Assembly: GCF_000420705.1 (NCBI RefSeq)
Contig: NZ_ATVL01000012.1
Location: forward strand, 186,001-250,000
Direction: 5' to 3'
DNA from: Hymenobacter norwichensis DSM 15439
Lineage (GTDB): Bacteria; Bacteroidota; Bacteroidia; Cytophagales; Hymenobacteraceae
DNA: 64,000 nucleotides
Shown: positions 1 to 9,679 of the stretch, piece by piece
Layout: each line of letters opens with the position of its first letter
Position numbering within the stretch: the first letter of the stretch is position 1
Translations under genes and position numbers: made by a program
Notes under the pieces: model-generated
The model's database searches: none
Told to the model about the DNA's origin: nothing
The model's input: only the letters and a program-made list of their open reading frames with translations

Positions 1-1
1 A

Positions 2-1498
2 CTAGGTTTCAATTGCGTAAGGGTGCCATTTCACTATGATTTATTTCTAACGGACACCCAGCGCCGGGCCCGTACCCAGGTAATACGCAGCCCTCGGAAT
101 GTGGCTGGCTATGTGCAACAGCTAAGCAGGTGGTATGATGAAAACCAACTGTTTACCAACAAAAATCTAGAAGGTTTCCAGCAGCTCGACAACGTACTGA
201 GTTGGTGTGCCGCCAACAACCTTTACGTAATCCTGGACCTCCACGCCGCCCCCGGTGGTCAGGGCGCCGACCATAATATCAACGACAACTTCGTACCCCT
301 CGACCTGTGGAAGCGCCGTGATGCCAAAGGCCGCCTCATCTACCAGGATATGACCGTGCGGCTTTGGGAGCAACTGGCCGCGCGCTACCGTGCCGATGCC
401 CGCATTGCTATGTACGACCTCATCAATGAGCCGCACAAAATGGATGCTGCCAACGGGCTTTCCGCTAGCAATCAAGAGCTAAGCGCCTTGTATGCGCGCC
501 TCATCAATGCGGTGCGCGCCCAGCAGGACCAACATATTCTGCTGCTGGAAGGCAACGGCTACGGCAACGAGTACACCAATCTTACGCCCGACAAGCTGGC
601 CGTGCGCGACAAAAGCAACTTGGCTTACAACGCCCACCGCTACTGGTGCCCCAACGACCCTAGTATTGCTGACCCCAACCCCAACCAAATCAACCTATTG
701 CATAACCTGGTGGCTTTCCGGGAGCGGTGGCAGGTGCCGGTGTGGGTAGGGGAGACGGGCGAGAATTCCAACGAGTGGTTTGCCGCCGCCGTGCAGGGCC
801 TCAACGCCCAGAATATCGGCTGGTGCCACTGGAACATCAAGCGGGTGAACAGTCCGGCGGGCTTACTGCGCATCAAGCCCTACGGCAGTATTATAACGCC
901 CGAGGGCCGGGCAGCGCTGTTGCGCAATGTACAGTTTAGCAACTGCACGCCCAACCGAGACGTGGCCACGTCCCTTACGCAGCCCAGTAGTTTCTCGGCG
1001 CCGTTCATGCCGCACGCCATTCCCGGCACCATCCAGGCCGTCGATTACGACCTGGGCCGGGCTGGCGTAGCCTACCACGATGATTTCTCGGCCAAAATCG
1101 ACTACCGTGATAACACCCCATGGAACCAGGGCGGTGCCTACCGTAACGACGGCGTGGACATTCAACCCGGCCCCGACGGTACGTTTTCGGTAAGCCACCT
1201 AACGGCCGGGGAATGGCTAAACTACACTGTAACCATTAGCAAAACAGGTGCTTACGATGTGCAGGTGCGTCTGCAAAATCCGGGTCCCGGCTGTCTTACG
1301 CTGAAACTAGGTGAAGCTACTGTTGCCACAGTGCCTGGCAGCCTAGAAAGTAAGCCTGGACAATGGCAGACTATCACGCTGCAAACCCAGCCGCTGCCCG
1401 TCGGACAGCACACGTTGCGGTTGTGCGTGGATAAGCCTGTGGCACAGCTAGCGTGGCTACGTTTCGCGCCAGTGGCAGCAGTTGTCCCCGGCGGATAG
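2..1498 (+). CDS. GH5 glycoside hydrolase with C-terminal CBM6-like domain (5' end outside window)
   Basis: The frame is open from base 2 and already encodes a typical GH5 strand (GFNCVRVPFHYDLF) before the first possible start, GTG at 23, so the gene is cut by the window edge. The GH5 barrel follows. The acid/base Glu is in LINEPHKM (codon 428-430) and the nucleophile Glu is in VWVGETGEN (codon 752-754). From about 1020 the protein continues into a beta-rich domain with the GEWLNYTV and PVGQHTLRL signatures of CBM6-like modules. There is no T9SS tail. It stands just upstream of a receptor gene and a SusC/D operon with GH16 enzymes, so a beta-glucan substrate is likely. The GH5 assignment is firm; the subfamily and exact substrate are inferred. 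Confidence 0.88.
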   Translation, partial: LGFNCVRVPFHYDLFLTDTQRRARTQVIRSPRNVAGYVQQLSRWYDENQLFTNKNLEGFQQLDNVLSWCAANNLYVILDLHAAPGGQGADHNINDNFVPLDLWKRRDAKGRLIYQDMTVRLWEQLAARYRADARIAMYDLINEPHKMDAANGLSASNQELSALYARLINAVRAQQDQHILLLEGNGYGNEYTNLTPDKLAVRDKSNLAYNAHRYWCPNDPSIADPNPNQINLLHNLVAFRERWQVPVWVGETGENSNEWFAAAVQGLNAQNIGWCHWNIKRVNSPAGLLRIKPYGSIITPEGRAALLRNVQFSNCTPNRDVATSLTQPSSFSAPFMPHAIPGTIQAVDYDLGRAGVAYHDDFSAKIDYRDNTPWNQGGAYRNDGVDIQPGPDGTFSVSHLTAGEWLNYTVTISKTGAYDVQVRLQNPGPGCLTLKLGEATVATVPGSLESKPGQWQTITLQTQPLPVGQHTLRLCVDKPVAQLAWLRFAPVAAVVPGG

Positions 1499-1539
1499 TA
1501 GGCACTTACTTACCGGCTTTTCGTACCTTCGGGAGCCTT

Positions 1540-3546
1540 ATGAAACGCAGTCTACCCTATACTCTATTCCGTTGTTGCCAGTTCCTGCTGCGTAATACTT
1601 TGTGGGTGTGTCTATTGGTGGCCTTTACCAACGCGCAAGCCACAGCAGCCCCAGTACCGGCCGATACCATGCAGGTGCGGGCTGGGCTAGAAGAAGTGTT
1701 CATCGACCCGCACTATTACAGTGTCCTCCAGGATTCGTCGAGTACGCTCACCCTTTCTGATGTGCAGCAGCCCACCCGCGCCGCGCAGTTCGTCCGCGGC
1801 GACCAAGTGGCCACGAACATGGAGCACCCCGGCGCAGCCTACTGGCTCCGGTTGATTGTACGAGCCAAGGGGCCCATGGCACAGCATTGGTACCTGGAAC
1901 TGTTCGATTCGCACACCAACGACATTCGGTTCTACCCGTTTGCCGACAGTCCCAGGGACATAGTGCACACCGGTGCCGACTACCAACTGGATTCGCGCCG
2001 GTTTCCGTACAAGAACTTCCTGTTCCGGCTGCCATTGGAGGCCGACCAGACGCACACGTTCTACCTGCGCCTGACTTCCAATTCCAAGACCAGCTTTCTC
2101 AGCCGCCTGCGCACTGAGCAGCCCCTAGCCGTGCACTTCCAGACCGAATATGGCTTGTTGGGCGCGTTCTATGGGGTGCTGCTGATTATGGTGGTGTATA
2201 ACCTGTGCCTTTACCTGTTCATCGGCGAGCAGACCTACCTGCGCTATGTGCTGTATGTACTCAGTTGCAGCTTGGTGTTTTTGTCGGAGGATGGGCTGGG
2301 ATTCCAGTACTTGTGGCCAGGTTTTCCCGCTCTAAATCAGCTGGTTATTGCCTGTTCGCCCATTTTGTTGCTGCTGACTTTCAGCTACTACGCCCGCCAC
2401 TTCCTCGACTCGCCGCAGCGCTTGCCTGCCTATGATGCTTGGGTGCGCCGCGTGGTGCTGGTAAGTGCCGGCGTGCTGCTGCTCGATACCATCTGGCTGC
2501 ATTCGGAGTGGGGCTTTTGGTTGTACTTGCTACCCTACGGCATGATTTATTATGCTGCTTGGCAGGTATGGCGGCATGGATTTCGGCCGGCACGGTTTTT
2601 CCTGCTGGCGCACGCGCTGGTGGCCATCAGCGTGGGTTTCCTAATTCTGCGCAAGCTGGGAATCAACACGTTCACCAATACGGCCACTGTGTACAGCATG
2701 AACGTGGCCTTCGTGATTGAGGTGGTGGTGCTGTCATACGCGCTAGGCGAGAAAATCAAGGGTATCAAAGACGCCACCATCCGGGCCCAAGACAAGATGG
2801 TGAAGCAATTGCGCAAAAAGCACCAAGCACAGGATATGCTGGTAGAGCAACTGCGTCAAAACCAAGAGCTTAAGGATCAGTTGAACACCGAGCTGGAAGA
2901 CTTGGTGGCGCGCCGCACGCAGGAACTACACCAGCAAAGCGAAACTATTGCCGCCCAGAACCGGGAGTTACTGCAAGCTAATGGGCTGCTGGCTTTGCAG
3001 TCGGCGGCCATTGAGAAACTGAACCTGGACCTGGAGCGCGACTTGTACGCTGCTCAAACGGCGCGGGTACTGTCCAAGGAAGTGGACTTCGGCGAGTTCA
3101 GCCAGATTTATCCTGATAAAGATGCCTGCCTGACGTATCTGGCCAACCTAAAATGGGCTGATGGCTACCACTGCCGCAAGTGCGGCCACGAGAAATATTG
3201 TGATGGCCGAGAGCCACATTCGCGTCGCTGTACTAAGTGCCGCTATGTGGAATCAGCTACGGCTTATACGCTGTTACAAAAGTGTAAATTCTCTATTATC
3301 AAGGCTTTCTATGCCGTGTTTCTGATCTATACACACAAGGGCAGCTACTCTTCGCAGGAACTGTCCAGAGTGCTTGACCTGCGTCAGGGTACCTGCTGGA
3401 GCTTCAGCCAGAAGGTAATGGATGCCATGCGCCGCCGCCGCTTGGCCCCAGACTTCGAGGAAAGTGAAGGCTGGACCCATGTACTGTTGGATGCCACTAG
3501 TACCAATGAAGATGCCTTGGTGGCAGAAGCCGAAGAACGAAGCTGA
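1540..3546 (+). CDS. 7TMR-DISM receptor fused to an IS1595-transposase-like zinc ribbon/helical domain
   Basis: About 668 aa. I chose ATG 1540 (MKRSLPYTLFRCC) because it begins a signal-like segment; the frame stays open upstream into the end of the GH5 gene. Order of parts: an extracellular 7TMR-DISMED2-like sensory domain (about residues 45-190), seven hydrophobic helices of the 7TMR-DISM type (about 200-400), a long coiled coil (about 420-515), then a cytoplasmic tail. The tail has a four-cysteine zinc ribbon, C545-x2-C548 and C564-x2-C567, followed by a helical segment (SYSSQELSRVLDLRQGTC) matching the N-terminal half of IS1595/ISXO2 transposases. It ends soon after, without a DDE nuclease domain. 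No histidine kinase or GGDEF domain is present. Neighbours suggest it senses glycan or envelope state, and the tail may bind DNA directly; both are inferences. Confidence 0.82.
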   Translation: MKRSLPYTLFRCCQFLLRNTLWVCLLVAFTNAQATAAPVPADTMQVRAGLEEVFIDPHYYSVLQDSSSTLTLSDVQQPTRAAQFVRGDQVATNMEHPGAAYWLRLIVRAKGPMAQHWYLELFDSHTNDIRFYPFADSPRDIVHTGADYQLDSRRFPYKNFLFRLPLEADQTHTFYLRLTSNSKTSFLSRLRTEQPLAVHFQTEYGLLGAFYGVLLIMVVYNLCLYLFIGEQTYLRYVLYVLSCSLVFLSEDGLGFQYLWPGFPALNQLVIACSPILLLLTFSYYARHFLDSPQRLPAYDAWVRRVVLVSAGVLLLDTIWLHSEWGFWLYLLPYGMIYYAAWQVWRHGFRPARFFLLAHALVAISVGFLILRKLGINTFTNTATVYSMNVAFVIEVVVLSYALGEKIKGIKDATIRAQDKMVKQLRKKHQAQDMLVEQLRQNQELKDQLNTELEDLVARRTQELHQQSETIAAQNRELLQANGLLALQSAAIEKLNLDLERDLYAAQTARVLSKEVDFGEFSQIYPDKDACLTYLANLKWADGYHCRKCGHEKYCDGREPHSRRCTKCRYVESATAYTLLQKCKFSIIKAFYAVFLIYTHKGSYSSQELSRVLDLRQGTCWSFSQKVMDAMRRRRLAPDFEESEGWTHVLLDATSTNEDALVAEAEERS

Positions 3547-3602
3547 GTAATAGGCACTGGACAGTGAGTAAGTGCTACCTTATATGTCAAAAATATTATT
3601 GG

Positions 3603-3630
3603 AAAAGTGGGCCTTTTAGCTCACTTTTTT
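3603..3630 (+). terminator. Rho-independent terminator after the 7TMR receptor gene
   Basis: Arms AAAAGTGGGC (3603-3612) and GCTCACTTTT (3619-3628) pair over 10 positions with one G-T wobble, a 6-base loop and a following T run. It lies 57 bases after the stop codon and separates the GH5/receptor unit from the SusC operon. Confidence 0.7.
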
Positions 3631-3786
3631 CATTGTTTTTTAGCTGACAGCTTTGCAAAGGAATAAGTGGCTTAGCGGCCAAATGGATGCATAAAAGGGG
3701 CGCTTTGCTTGTGCGCTAAGTGTATAGATAAGTTGTTGGTAAGGTGTAAAAACGCTTTTTTTAGCCCGTATAGGCACTTTTTACTA

Positions 3787-3818
3787 TTGCATTTCCGCAA
3801 CAACCTCTGATATATTTG
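3787..3818 (+). promoter_or_regulatory. Bacteroidota-type promoter for the susC operon
   Basis: TTG at 3787-3789 and TATATTTG at 3811-3818 are separated by 21 bases. This fits the Bacteroidota sigma-ABfr consensus of a -33 TTG box and a -7 TAnnTTTG box. It would give a leader of roughly 240 bases ahead of ATG 4066. Confidence 0.5.
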
Positions 3819-4065
3819 AGCACTCCTATTGGTTTCAGCTCTCGCATCTAACCGGGTAGCAACCTCTAGTAAGCTTCCTACTCCCGTCTGCCAACGAGCT
3901 CCTTTACTATTGTGCTGTATTCGGTATCGGTTCTAGTCCTCAACTAATTGTTGGAGAAAGTTTCGGCCAGCACACGGGGCTCATTTGATTCCATCTGCCT
4001 GAGAAAAGCACCCCGGCAAAGTATATCCCACGCTTAACCCATTTCCCAATAATTCCCACACACTC

Positions 4066-7000
4066 ATGAAGCAAAACCTACACACTCAAACCCTACTGCG
4101 GCGAGCCATATTGCTGGCGGCTTGTGGTGGGCCAGTAGTGGCCGCCCCTGCCAGTGCTGGTAATTCTCTTTTCAAGAGTACGTCGGCAAACGATTGCGCT
4201 ATGCTTGCCGAAGTTCCAGTGTCGGGCCGTGTAACGCAGTCGAATGGCGACCCACTACCTGGTGTGACGATTATAGTAAAAGGTACCACCGTTGGTACGT
4301 CCACTACAGCCGATGGTACGTTCACTTTAAATGCTCCGGAAAACTCCACGCTAATATTCAGCTACGTGGGCTTCGGCCGGAAGGAAGTGCCGGTAACTGG
4401 CGCCACATCCAGCCTATCGGTAACGTTGCTGGAAGACAACCGCGCACTGAGCGAGGTAGTGGTAGTAGGCTACGGTACGCAGGAGCGCGGCAGCGTAACG
4501 GGCGCCATTTCATCAGTAGGCGCGGCGGAAATTGTGCGCCAGCCTGTGCCCGACGTGACGCAGGCCATTCAGGGTAAAGTATCGGGTGTGACCATCACCT
4601 CTAACGGCGGGGCGCCGGGCGGGGCAGCCGGTACGTCGGTGCGGGTGCGGGGTATTACCTCGGCCGGTAATAACAACCCGCTGTATGTAGTGGACGGCTT
4701 TCCGCTGCCTGACGGCGGCGACAACCAGTTGAACGCCATCAGCCCAAATGACATTGAAACAATTGACATCCTGAAGGATGCTTCGGCCACGGCTATTTAC
4801 GGGGTACGGGCAGCCAACGGAGTAGTTATCATCACTACCAAGCGGGGTAAGGCTGGCAAAACCTCCTTCAACTTAGATGCTTACCGCGGCGTGCAAACCG
4901 TGGCCCGCAAGCTGGATTTGCTGAACGCCGAAGAGTACGCCACCATCAACAACGAGTCGTTGCTGGCAGCGGGCAAGCCGATTGCGCTGGACAAGCTACG
5001 TGACCCTTCCACACTGGGCGAAGGCACCGACTGGCAGGACTTGCTATTCCGCCGCGCCAAAATTCAGAACTACGCGCTGTCGGCTACTGGCGGCAGTGAG
5101 AAGTCCCGCTACGCGTTGTCGGGCTCTTATTTCCAGCAGGACGGTGTGGTGCTAGGTTCACAGTTCGAGCGTTTTACGTTACGGGCCAACGGCGACGTGC
5201 AAGTGGGCAAGATGCTCAAGATTGGCAACAGCATCTCGCTCACTCATCTAAACGACCGGCAAGTAACCAGCAACGACGGCGAATATGGCGCGGTGCAGCA
5301 GCTTCTTCGGATTCCGCCCACGGTGCAGCCTTACCGCCCTGATGGCTACTGGTACCAGCCTAATAGCGCCTCCGACAATTTCACCGAGGAAAACCCATTG
5401 GCTACTTCGCAGCGCGTCAACCAAAAATTCACCCGCAACCGGGCCATTACCACATTCTACGCCGAATTGGAGCCGCTAAAAGGTTTACGCTTCCGCACCA
5501 ACGTCGGCGCCGACCTTATTTTCGATAACTTCAACAGCTTTGCGCCGAAGGGACCGGAACTAGCCGGCTACACTCAGCGCTACATTACGGCCGGGGCCCG
5601 CGCTACTTCCAGTTACGCGCCCAGCTACCTGATTGAAAATACGGCCACTTACGACCATCTGTTTGCCGAAAAGCACCAGGTAACTTTTCTGGTGGGCCAG
5701 TCGGCGCAAGAGTTCAACTACAGCAACGTAGAGGCTAACCGCTCCATGTTCCTGCGCAACGACTTGCAGGTAATTAACGCCGGGCCAATCAATGCGTTGC
5801 TCACCAACGCGGGCTCCATCGACCCGTCCCGGCGCCTGGCCAGCTACTTCAGCCGTCTCAACTACGAGTTTGCCGGCAAGTACATCTTCCAGGCAGTTGC
5901 GCGCTACGATGGTTCCTCGCGGTTTCAGCCCGGCGAGAAGTTTGGCTTTTTCCCTGGGGCCTCGGCTGGCTGGCGCATTTCCGAAGAAGGATTTTTGCAG
6001 GGCAACAACACGATCAGCAACCTGAAGCTGCGCGTTGGCTACGGGCGCGTAGGTAATGAGCTGAACGCTGGCCGCTTTGCTTACCTATACACCATCAACT
6101 TTGGGGCAGTATACCCGCTTGGGTCGGATGGCGCCATTAACACGGGCGGCGCGCCAGTACGGCTGCCGAACCCCAACCTGCGCTGGGAATACAACGACCA
6201 GACCAACGTTGGTATCGACCTAGGCTTTTTGGATAACCGCTTCGAGGCTAGCATCGACCTGTATAACCGCAACTCGCCTAACCTGATTGCGGGAGTACCG
6301 CCGTCCTTGGTGTCGGGTACCTATGAGTCGGTAAATGCCAACGCAGCTTCAGCTTATAACCGTGGTATTGACGTGGGGCTGACTTCGCATAACTTCAACG
6401 GCTCCGGTGCGGACCTGAATTGGACGACCATCCTGAACGTGTCGGCCTACAAAACCCGGTTGGAATCCTTGGGGGCCGGGGTACCATACAACGGTATAAG
6501 CTCCTTGAGTGGTACCATCGTACGCTACGACGTAAACCAGGCATTTGGCTCGTTCTTCGGCTACGTGAAGGAAGGTTTGTTCCAGACCCAGGCCGAAGTG
6601 GACGCCGCCCCCCGGCAGCCCGGTGCGGCCCCCGGCGACATCCGGTACCGTGACCTGAACGGCGACAATGTCATCACCGATGCTGACCGTAAGTTCATTG
6701 GCAATCCGAACCCCAATTTCACGTTCGGTATCACCAACAACCTGACTTTCCGCAACTTCGACCTGAGCTTCTTCATTCAAGGCGTGCAGGGCAACGATGT
6801 GTACAACCTCAACCGCTACATCACGGAAAGTGCCCTTTATAGCACCACCAACGGTACCAGCCGCATTCTGAACCGCTGGACCGGCGAAGGTACTAGCACC
6901 GATGTACCGCGCGCCATCAACGGCGACCCCAACAACAACCTGCGGGTATCCACTCACTTCATTGAGGATGGCTCCTATGTGCGTCTCAAGAACCTGACCT

Positions 7001-7194
7001 TTGGTTACACCTTGCCCAAGAGTGTGATGAGCCGCATTTCGGCCAGCCAGCTTCGAGTGTATTTCTCGGCCCAGAACCTGGCCACGCTTACCAAATACAC
7101 CGGCTACGACCCCGAGGTGAGTGCTAGTGGTGTTGACCGGGGTATTTACCCCCAGACGCGGGTGTTCATGGGCGGCCTGAACATCGGGTTCTAA
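4066..7194 (+). CDS. SusC/RagA-family TonB-dependent outer membrane receptor
   Basis: 1042 aa, normal length for the family. After a signal peptide (cleavage around VVAAPASA) comes a carboxypeptidase-regulatory-like beta sandwich (about residues 48-130, VSGRVTQSNGDPLPGVTI). The TonB plug follows, with the SusC hallmarks VVVGYGTQERGSVTGAIS and DILKDASATAIYGVRAANG, then a 22-strand barrel ending in an aromatic residue (GGLNIGF). It imports oligosaccharides across the outer membrane using TonB energy, together with the SusD protein encoded 28 bases downstream. The GH16, GH5 and PKD neighbours point to a beta-glucan ligand. Confidence 0.95.
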   Translation: MKQNLHTQTLLRRAILLAACGGPVVAAPASAGNSLFKSTSANDCAMLAEVPVSGRVTQSNGDPLPGVTIIVKGTTVGTSTTADGTFTLNAPENSTLIFSYVGFGRKEVPVTGATSSLSVTLLEDNRALSEVVVVGYGTQERGSVTGAISSVGAAEIVRQPVPDVTQAIQGKVSGVTITSNGGAPGGAAGTSVRVRGITSAGNNNPLYVVDGFPLPDGGDNQLNAISPNDIETIDILKDASATAIYGVRAANGVVIITTKRGKAGKTSFNLDAYRGVQTVARKLDLLNAEEYATINNESLLAAGKPIALDKLRDPSTLGEGTDWQDLLFRRAKIQNYALSATGGSEKSRYALSGSYFQQDGVVLGSQFERFTLRANGDVQVGKMLKIGNSISLTHLNDRQVTSNDGEYGAVQQLLRIPPTVQPYRPDGYWYQPNSASDNFTEENPLATSQRVNQKFTRNRAITTFYAELEPLKGLRFRTNVGADLIFDNFNSFAPKGPELAGYTQRYITAGARATSSYAPSYLIENTATYDHLFAEKHQVTFLVGQSAQEFNYSNVEANRSMFLRNDLQVINAGPINALLTNAGSIDPSRRLASYFSRLNYEFAGKYIFQAVARYDGSSRFQPGEKFGFFPGASAGWRISEEGFLQGNNTISNLKLRVGYGRVGNELNAGRFAYLYTINFGAVYPLGSDGAINTGGAPVRLPNPNLRWEYNDQTNVGIDLGFLDNRFEASIDLYNRNSPNLIAGVPPSLVSGTYESVNANAASAYNRGIDVGLTSHNFNGSGADLNWTTILNVSAYKTRLESLGAGVPYNGISSLSGTIVRYDVNQAFGSFFGYVKEGLFQTQAEVDAAPRQPGAAPGDIRYRDLNGDNVITDADRKFIGNPNPNFTFGITNNLTFRNFDLSFFIQGVQGNDVYNLNRYITESALYSTTNGTSRILNRWTGEGTSTDVPRAINGDPNNNLRVSTHFIEDGSYVRLKNLTFGYTLPKSVMSRISASQLRVYFSAQNLATLTKYTGYDPEVSASGVDRGIYPQTRVFMGGLNIGF

Positions 7195-7222
7195 TTCTCT
7201 CCAAATTCCCACTTACCTGATC

Positions 7223-8773
7223 ATGACTATCTCGAAACTCACCTGCGGCGCCTTCCTGCTGTCGTTAGGATTACTGACTGGCTGCGGCGAAAAATTCCTA
7301 GAAGAAGCTCCCGCCGACCAGATTACCGACGCCAACTTCTACCAGACCCAGCAGGATGCTATTCAGGCTACCACGGCGGCCTATAGCGAGCTGACCAAGG
7401 AAGGCCAGTACAACCTTTCCATGTGGGCCTTTGATATTATGGCCGACATTTCGGTGACGGGTGGTGACGACGGCAACGATGGTATCGAGTACAAGCAGCT
7501 CGAAGCCTTCAACATCCCGTCTACCAACACTGTGATAAACCGGCTGTGGGGTGGTAGCTTCATTGGCTTGCAGCGCGCCAACCTGGTGCTGCAAAAGGTG
7601 CCGGGCATTGCCAACATGGACCCCGATATCAAGAAGCGCTGCCTCGGTGAAGCCCAATTCCTGCGAGCTAAGTACTACTTCGACCTGGTGCGAGTATATG
7701 GCGACGTGCCGTTGTTCACGGCCCCACCAGCCAGCCCAGCCGCCGTAAATATTCCGCGCACGGCAGCCGCCGAAGTTTACAAGCAGATTGAGCAGGATTT
7801 GACCGACGCCATCGGCAACCTGCCGCCATCTTACAGCGGCGCCGACCTAGGCCGAGCTACTAAGTGGGCTGCAACAGGTCTGTTGGCCAAAGTGTACATC
7901 ACGGAAGCAGCAATGGGCGACGCTAGCAAGAAAGCTTTGGCTGCCCAGCGGGCCCGCGAGGTAATCAATAACTCCGGCAAGACGCTGTGGGCCAACTACG
8001 GCGACAACTTTAAGGTAGCCAACGAGAACGGGCAGGAGTCGCTGTTCGAGGTGCAGTTTATAAACGGCCGCAACGAGTACGACCGCAACAACGTGGGCTC
8101 CTCAATGAACGAGTTTTTCGGGCCTCGTGGTGCCAACCAAACGCCCGGCAGCGGCTACGGCTTCAACATTCCAGAACCCGATTTTGTGAACGGCTACGAA
8201 ACTGGCGACACCCGCAAAACCGCTACCGTTTGGGTGCCCGGTGATGTATACCCCGATGGTACTCGGCAGGCTCCGCGGGCTACCGGCTCACCGTTTGGCT
8301 ACAACTGCAAGAAATGGTTTGTAGGAAAGGTAAACACCAACATCTGGGATTCGGGTTTGAACGTGCCGGTACTACGCTTGGCGGAGATGTACCTGATTCT
8401 GGCCGAAGCCGTAGGGCCTACTACTGAAGGGCTGGAGGCCATCAACAAAGTGCGCCGCCGGGCTTTCGGCTTGCCCATCAACACGCCATCAGCAGCCCGC
8501 GACCTGACTTCCAGCACCACCGATTTCACGGGGGCTGTACTGCGCGAGCGGAAATACGAGCTGGCTTTCGAGTTCGATCGGTGGTTTGATTTGAAGCGCT
8601 ACAATGGCACACAATACGGCCTGATTCCGGTAATGACGGCCCAGGCCGCCTACCTGCGCAGCCTCAACCTGGGCATCAACCGCGGCATTCCAACCGAGAA
8701 AAACTTGGTGCTGCCCATTCCACAGTCGGAGTTGGATGCCAACCCCGGTTTGAAGCAAAATCCTGGCTACTAA
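7223..8773 (+). CDS. SusD/RagB-family glycan-binding lipoprotein
   Basis: 516 aa. The lipobox LLTGC puts the lipidated cysteine at residue 21. The sequence shows the SusD N-terminal pattern (FLEEAPADQITDANFYQT), the TPR-rich middle (AQFLRAKYYFDLVRVYGDVP) and the C-terminal RERKYELAFEFDRWFDLKRY motif. It forms the lid over the SusC barrel and captures glycan at the surface. It lies 28 bases after susC, so the two are almost certainly co-transcribed. The ligand cannot be read from the sequence alone. Confidence 0.95.
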   Translation: MTISKLTCGAFLLSLGLLTGCGEKFLEEAPADQITDANFYQTQQDAIQATTAAYSELTKEGQYNLSMWAFDIMADISVTGGDDGNDGIEYKQLEAFNIPSTNTVINRLWGGSFIGLQRANLVLQKVPGIANMDPDIKKRCLGEAQFLRAKYYFDLVRVYGDVPLFTAPPASPAAVNIPRTAAAEVYKQIEQDLTDAIGNLPPSYSGADLGRATKWAATGLLAKVYITEAAMGDASKKALAAQRAREVINNSGKTLWANYGDNFKVANENGQESLFEVQFINGRNEYDRNNVGSSMNEFFGPRGANQTPGSGYGFNIPEPDFVNGYETGDTRKTATVWVPGDVYPDGTRQAPRATGSPFGYNCKKWFVGKVNTNIWDSGLNVPVLRLAEMYLILAEAVGPTTEGLEAINKVRRRAFGLPINTPSAARDLTSSTTDFTGAVLRERKYELAFEFDRWFDLKRYNGTQYGLIPVMTAQAAYLRSLNLGINRGIPTEKNLVLPIPQSELDANPGLKQNPGY

Positions 8774-8810
8774 GCCCCCTTTCTCACGACTTCTTAGTGC
8801 TTCATAAGCA

Positions 8811-9632
8811 ATGAAACATATCCTGAATAAAGCGGTGCTGGCCTTCTTGGCCGGCACGCTCCTGCTCACCGCCTGCGACAAAGAAGACGAAGGTAAGTTG
8901 GAAGGTCCCAAGCCCGAGTCGAGCTTTACGGCCACAGCGCCCCGAGTGGTGGGCCTCACCTCGGAAGTGACGTTTACTAGCACCAGCACCAGTCCCGATG
9001 CCTTCCTTTACCAGTGGGACTTCGGCGACGGTACCATTGGCTCGGGCAAAACCGTTACGCACGTCTACACCCAGGGCGGCACCTTCAAAGCGAAGTTGAC
9101 CACAGCCGGTCGGGCCGGTACTACCACCTCTGCTACCCAGGACGTGGTAATTGCCTCCACGCTGAACCTAGTAAACCAGCTGCTAACGGGTGGCTCGTCG
9201 CGCACTTGGATGATTGACAATGCTGCCAACGCCCCCATTGCGGTAGGTACCGAAGCCTCGCCCGCTACTTATTTTGCGGGAGTAGCCGCTGGGGCGCTGC
9301 CCACTTGCCAGTCCGACGACGAGTACACCTTCTCGACCAGTAACACGTTCACCTACAATGCCAAAGCCCAGACTTTCTCGGCCGCGGCTGGCTATATCTG
9401 TACCACGCCGGAGTCGGGTACGTCGCCGTTCGTGTTTGGTCCGGCCGTAGGCACTGGCTTGGCTCAGCTCACCCTCAGCCGCTCGGGAGCCTTCATTGCC
9501 GCCACCGATGCTTCTCCTACCGAGCGGGTGTACCGCATTCTGAGCATCGACAGCCAGAAGATGACCTTGCGCGCCGGGAGCGGCCAAAACGGAGGTACCG
9601 TATTCACTATCAAAATGGTAGTGAAGCCATAG
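8811..9632 (+). CDS. PKD-domain lipoprotein, probable surface glycan-binding protein
   Basis: 273 aa. The lipobox LLLTAC gives an acylated Cys22. One PKD domain is clear at about residues 45-100 (YQWDFGDGTIGSGKTVTHVY). The rest is a beta-rich domain of about 160 aa with paired cysteines that I do not recognise beyond resemblance to SusE/F-position proteins. The third-gene position after SusC and SusD, and before a GH16 lipoprotein, suggests a surface glycan-binding accessory protein. The gap to SusD is 37 bases. Lipoprotein and PKD calls are firm; glycan binding is inferred from position. Confidence 0.8.
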   Translation: MKHILNKAVLAFLAGTLLLTACDKEDEGKLEGPKPESSFTATAPRVVGLTSEVTFTSTSTSPDAFLYQWDFGDGTIGSGKTVTHVYTQGGTFKAKLTTAGRAGTTTSATQDVVIASTLNLVNQLLTGGSSRTWMIDNAANAPIAVGTEASPATYFAGVAAGALPTCQSDDEYTFSTSNTFTYNAKAQTFSAAAGYICTTPESGTSPFVFGPAVGTGLAQLTLSRSGAFIAATDASPTERVYRILSIDSQKMTLRAGSGQNGGTVFTIKMVVKP

Positions 9633-9679
9633 GCAGCCTCCTATTGGCTGTTTAGTACTACTACCATAAGCGCGTTTCA

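Larger units (their letters stand above)
3547..4065. other. Intergenic region upstream of susC: terminator, promoter and long leader
   Basis: This 519-base spacer is AT-rich compared with its neighbours. It holds a terminator-like hairpin just after the receptor gene and a promoter-like pair of boxes near 3790-3818, leaving a leader of about 250 bases before the SusC start. I see no convincing ORF or RNA gene in it. Confidence 0.6.

Noticed and set aside
3120..3546. An inserted IS1595 element at the end of the receptor gene
   Set aside because: The frame runs through without a break, no terminal inverted repeats or target duplication were seen, and the DDE domain is absent. A fused domain explains it better.
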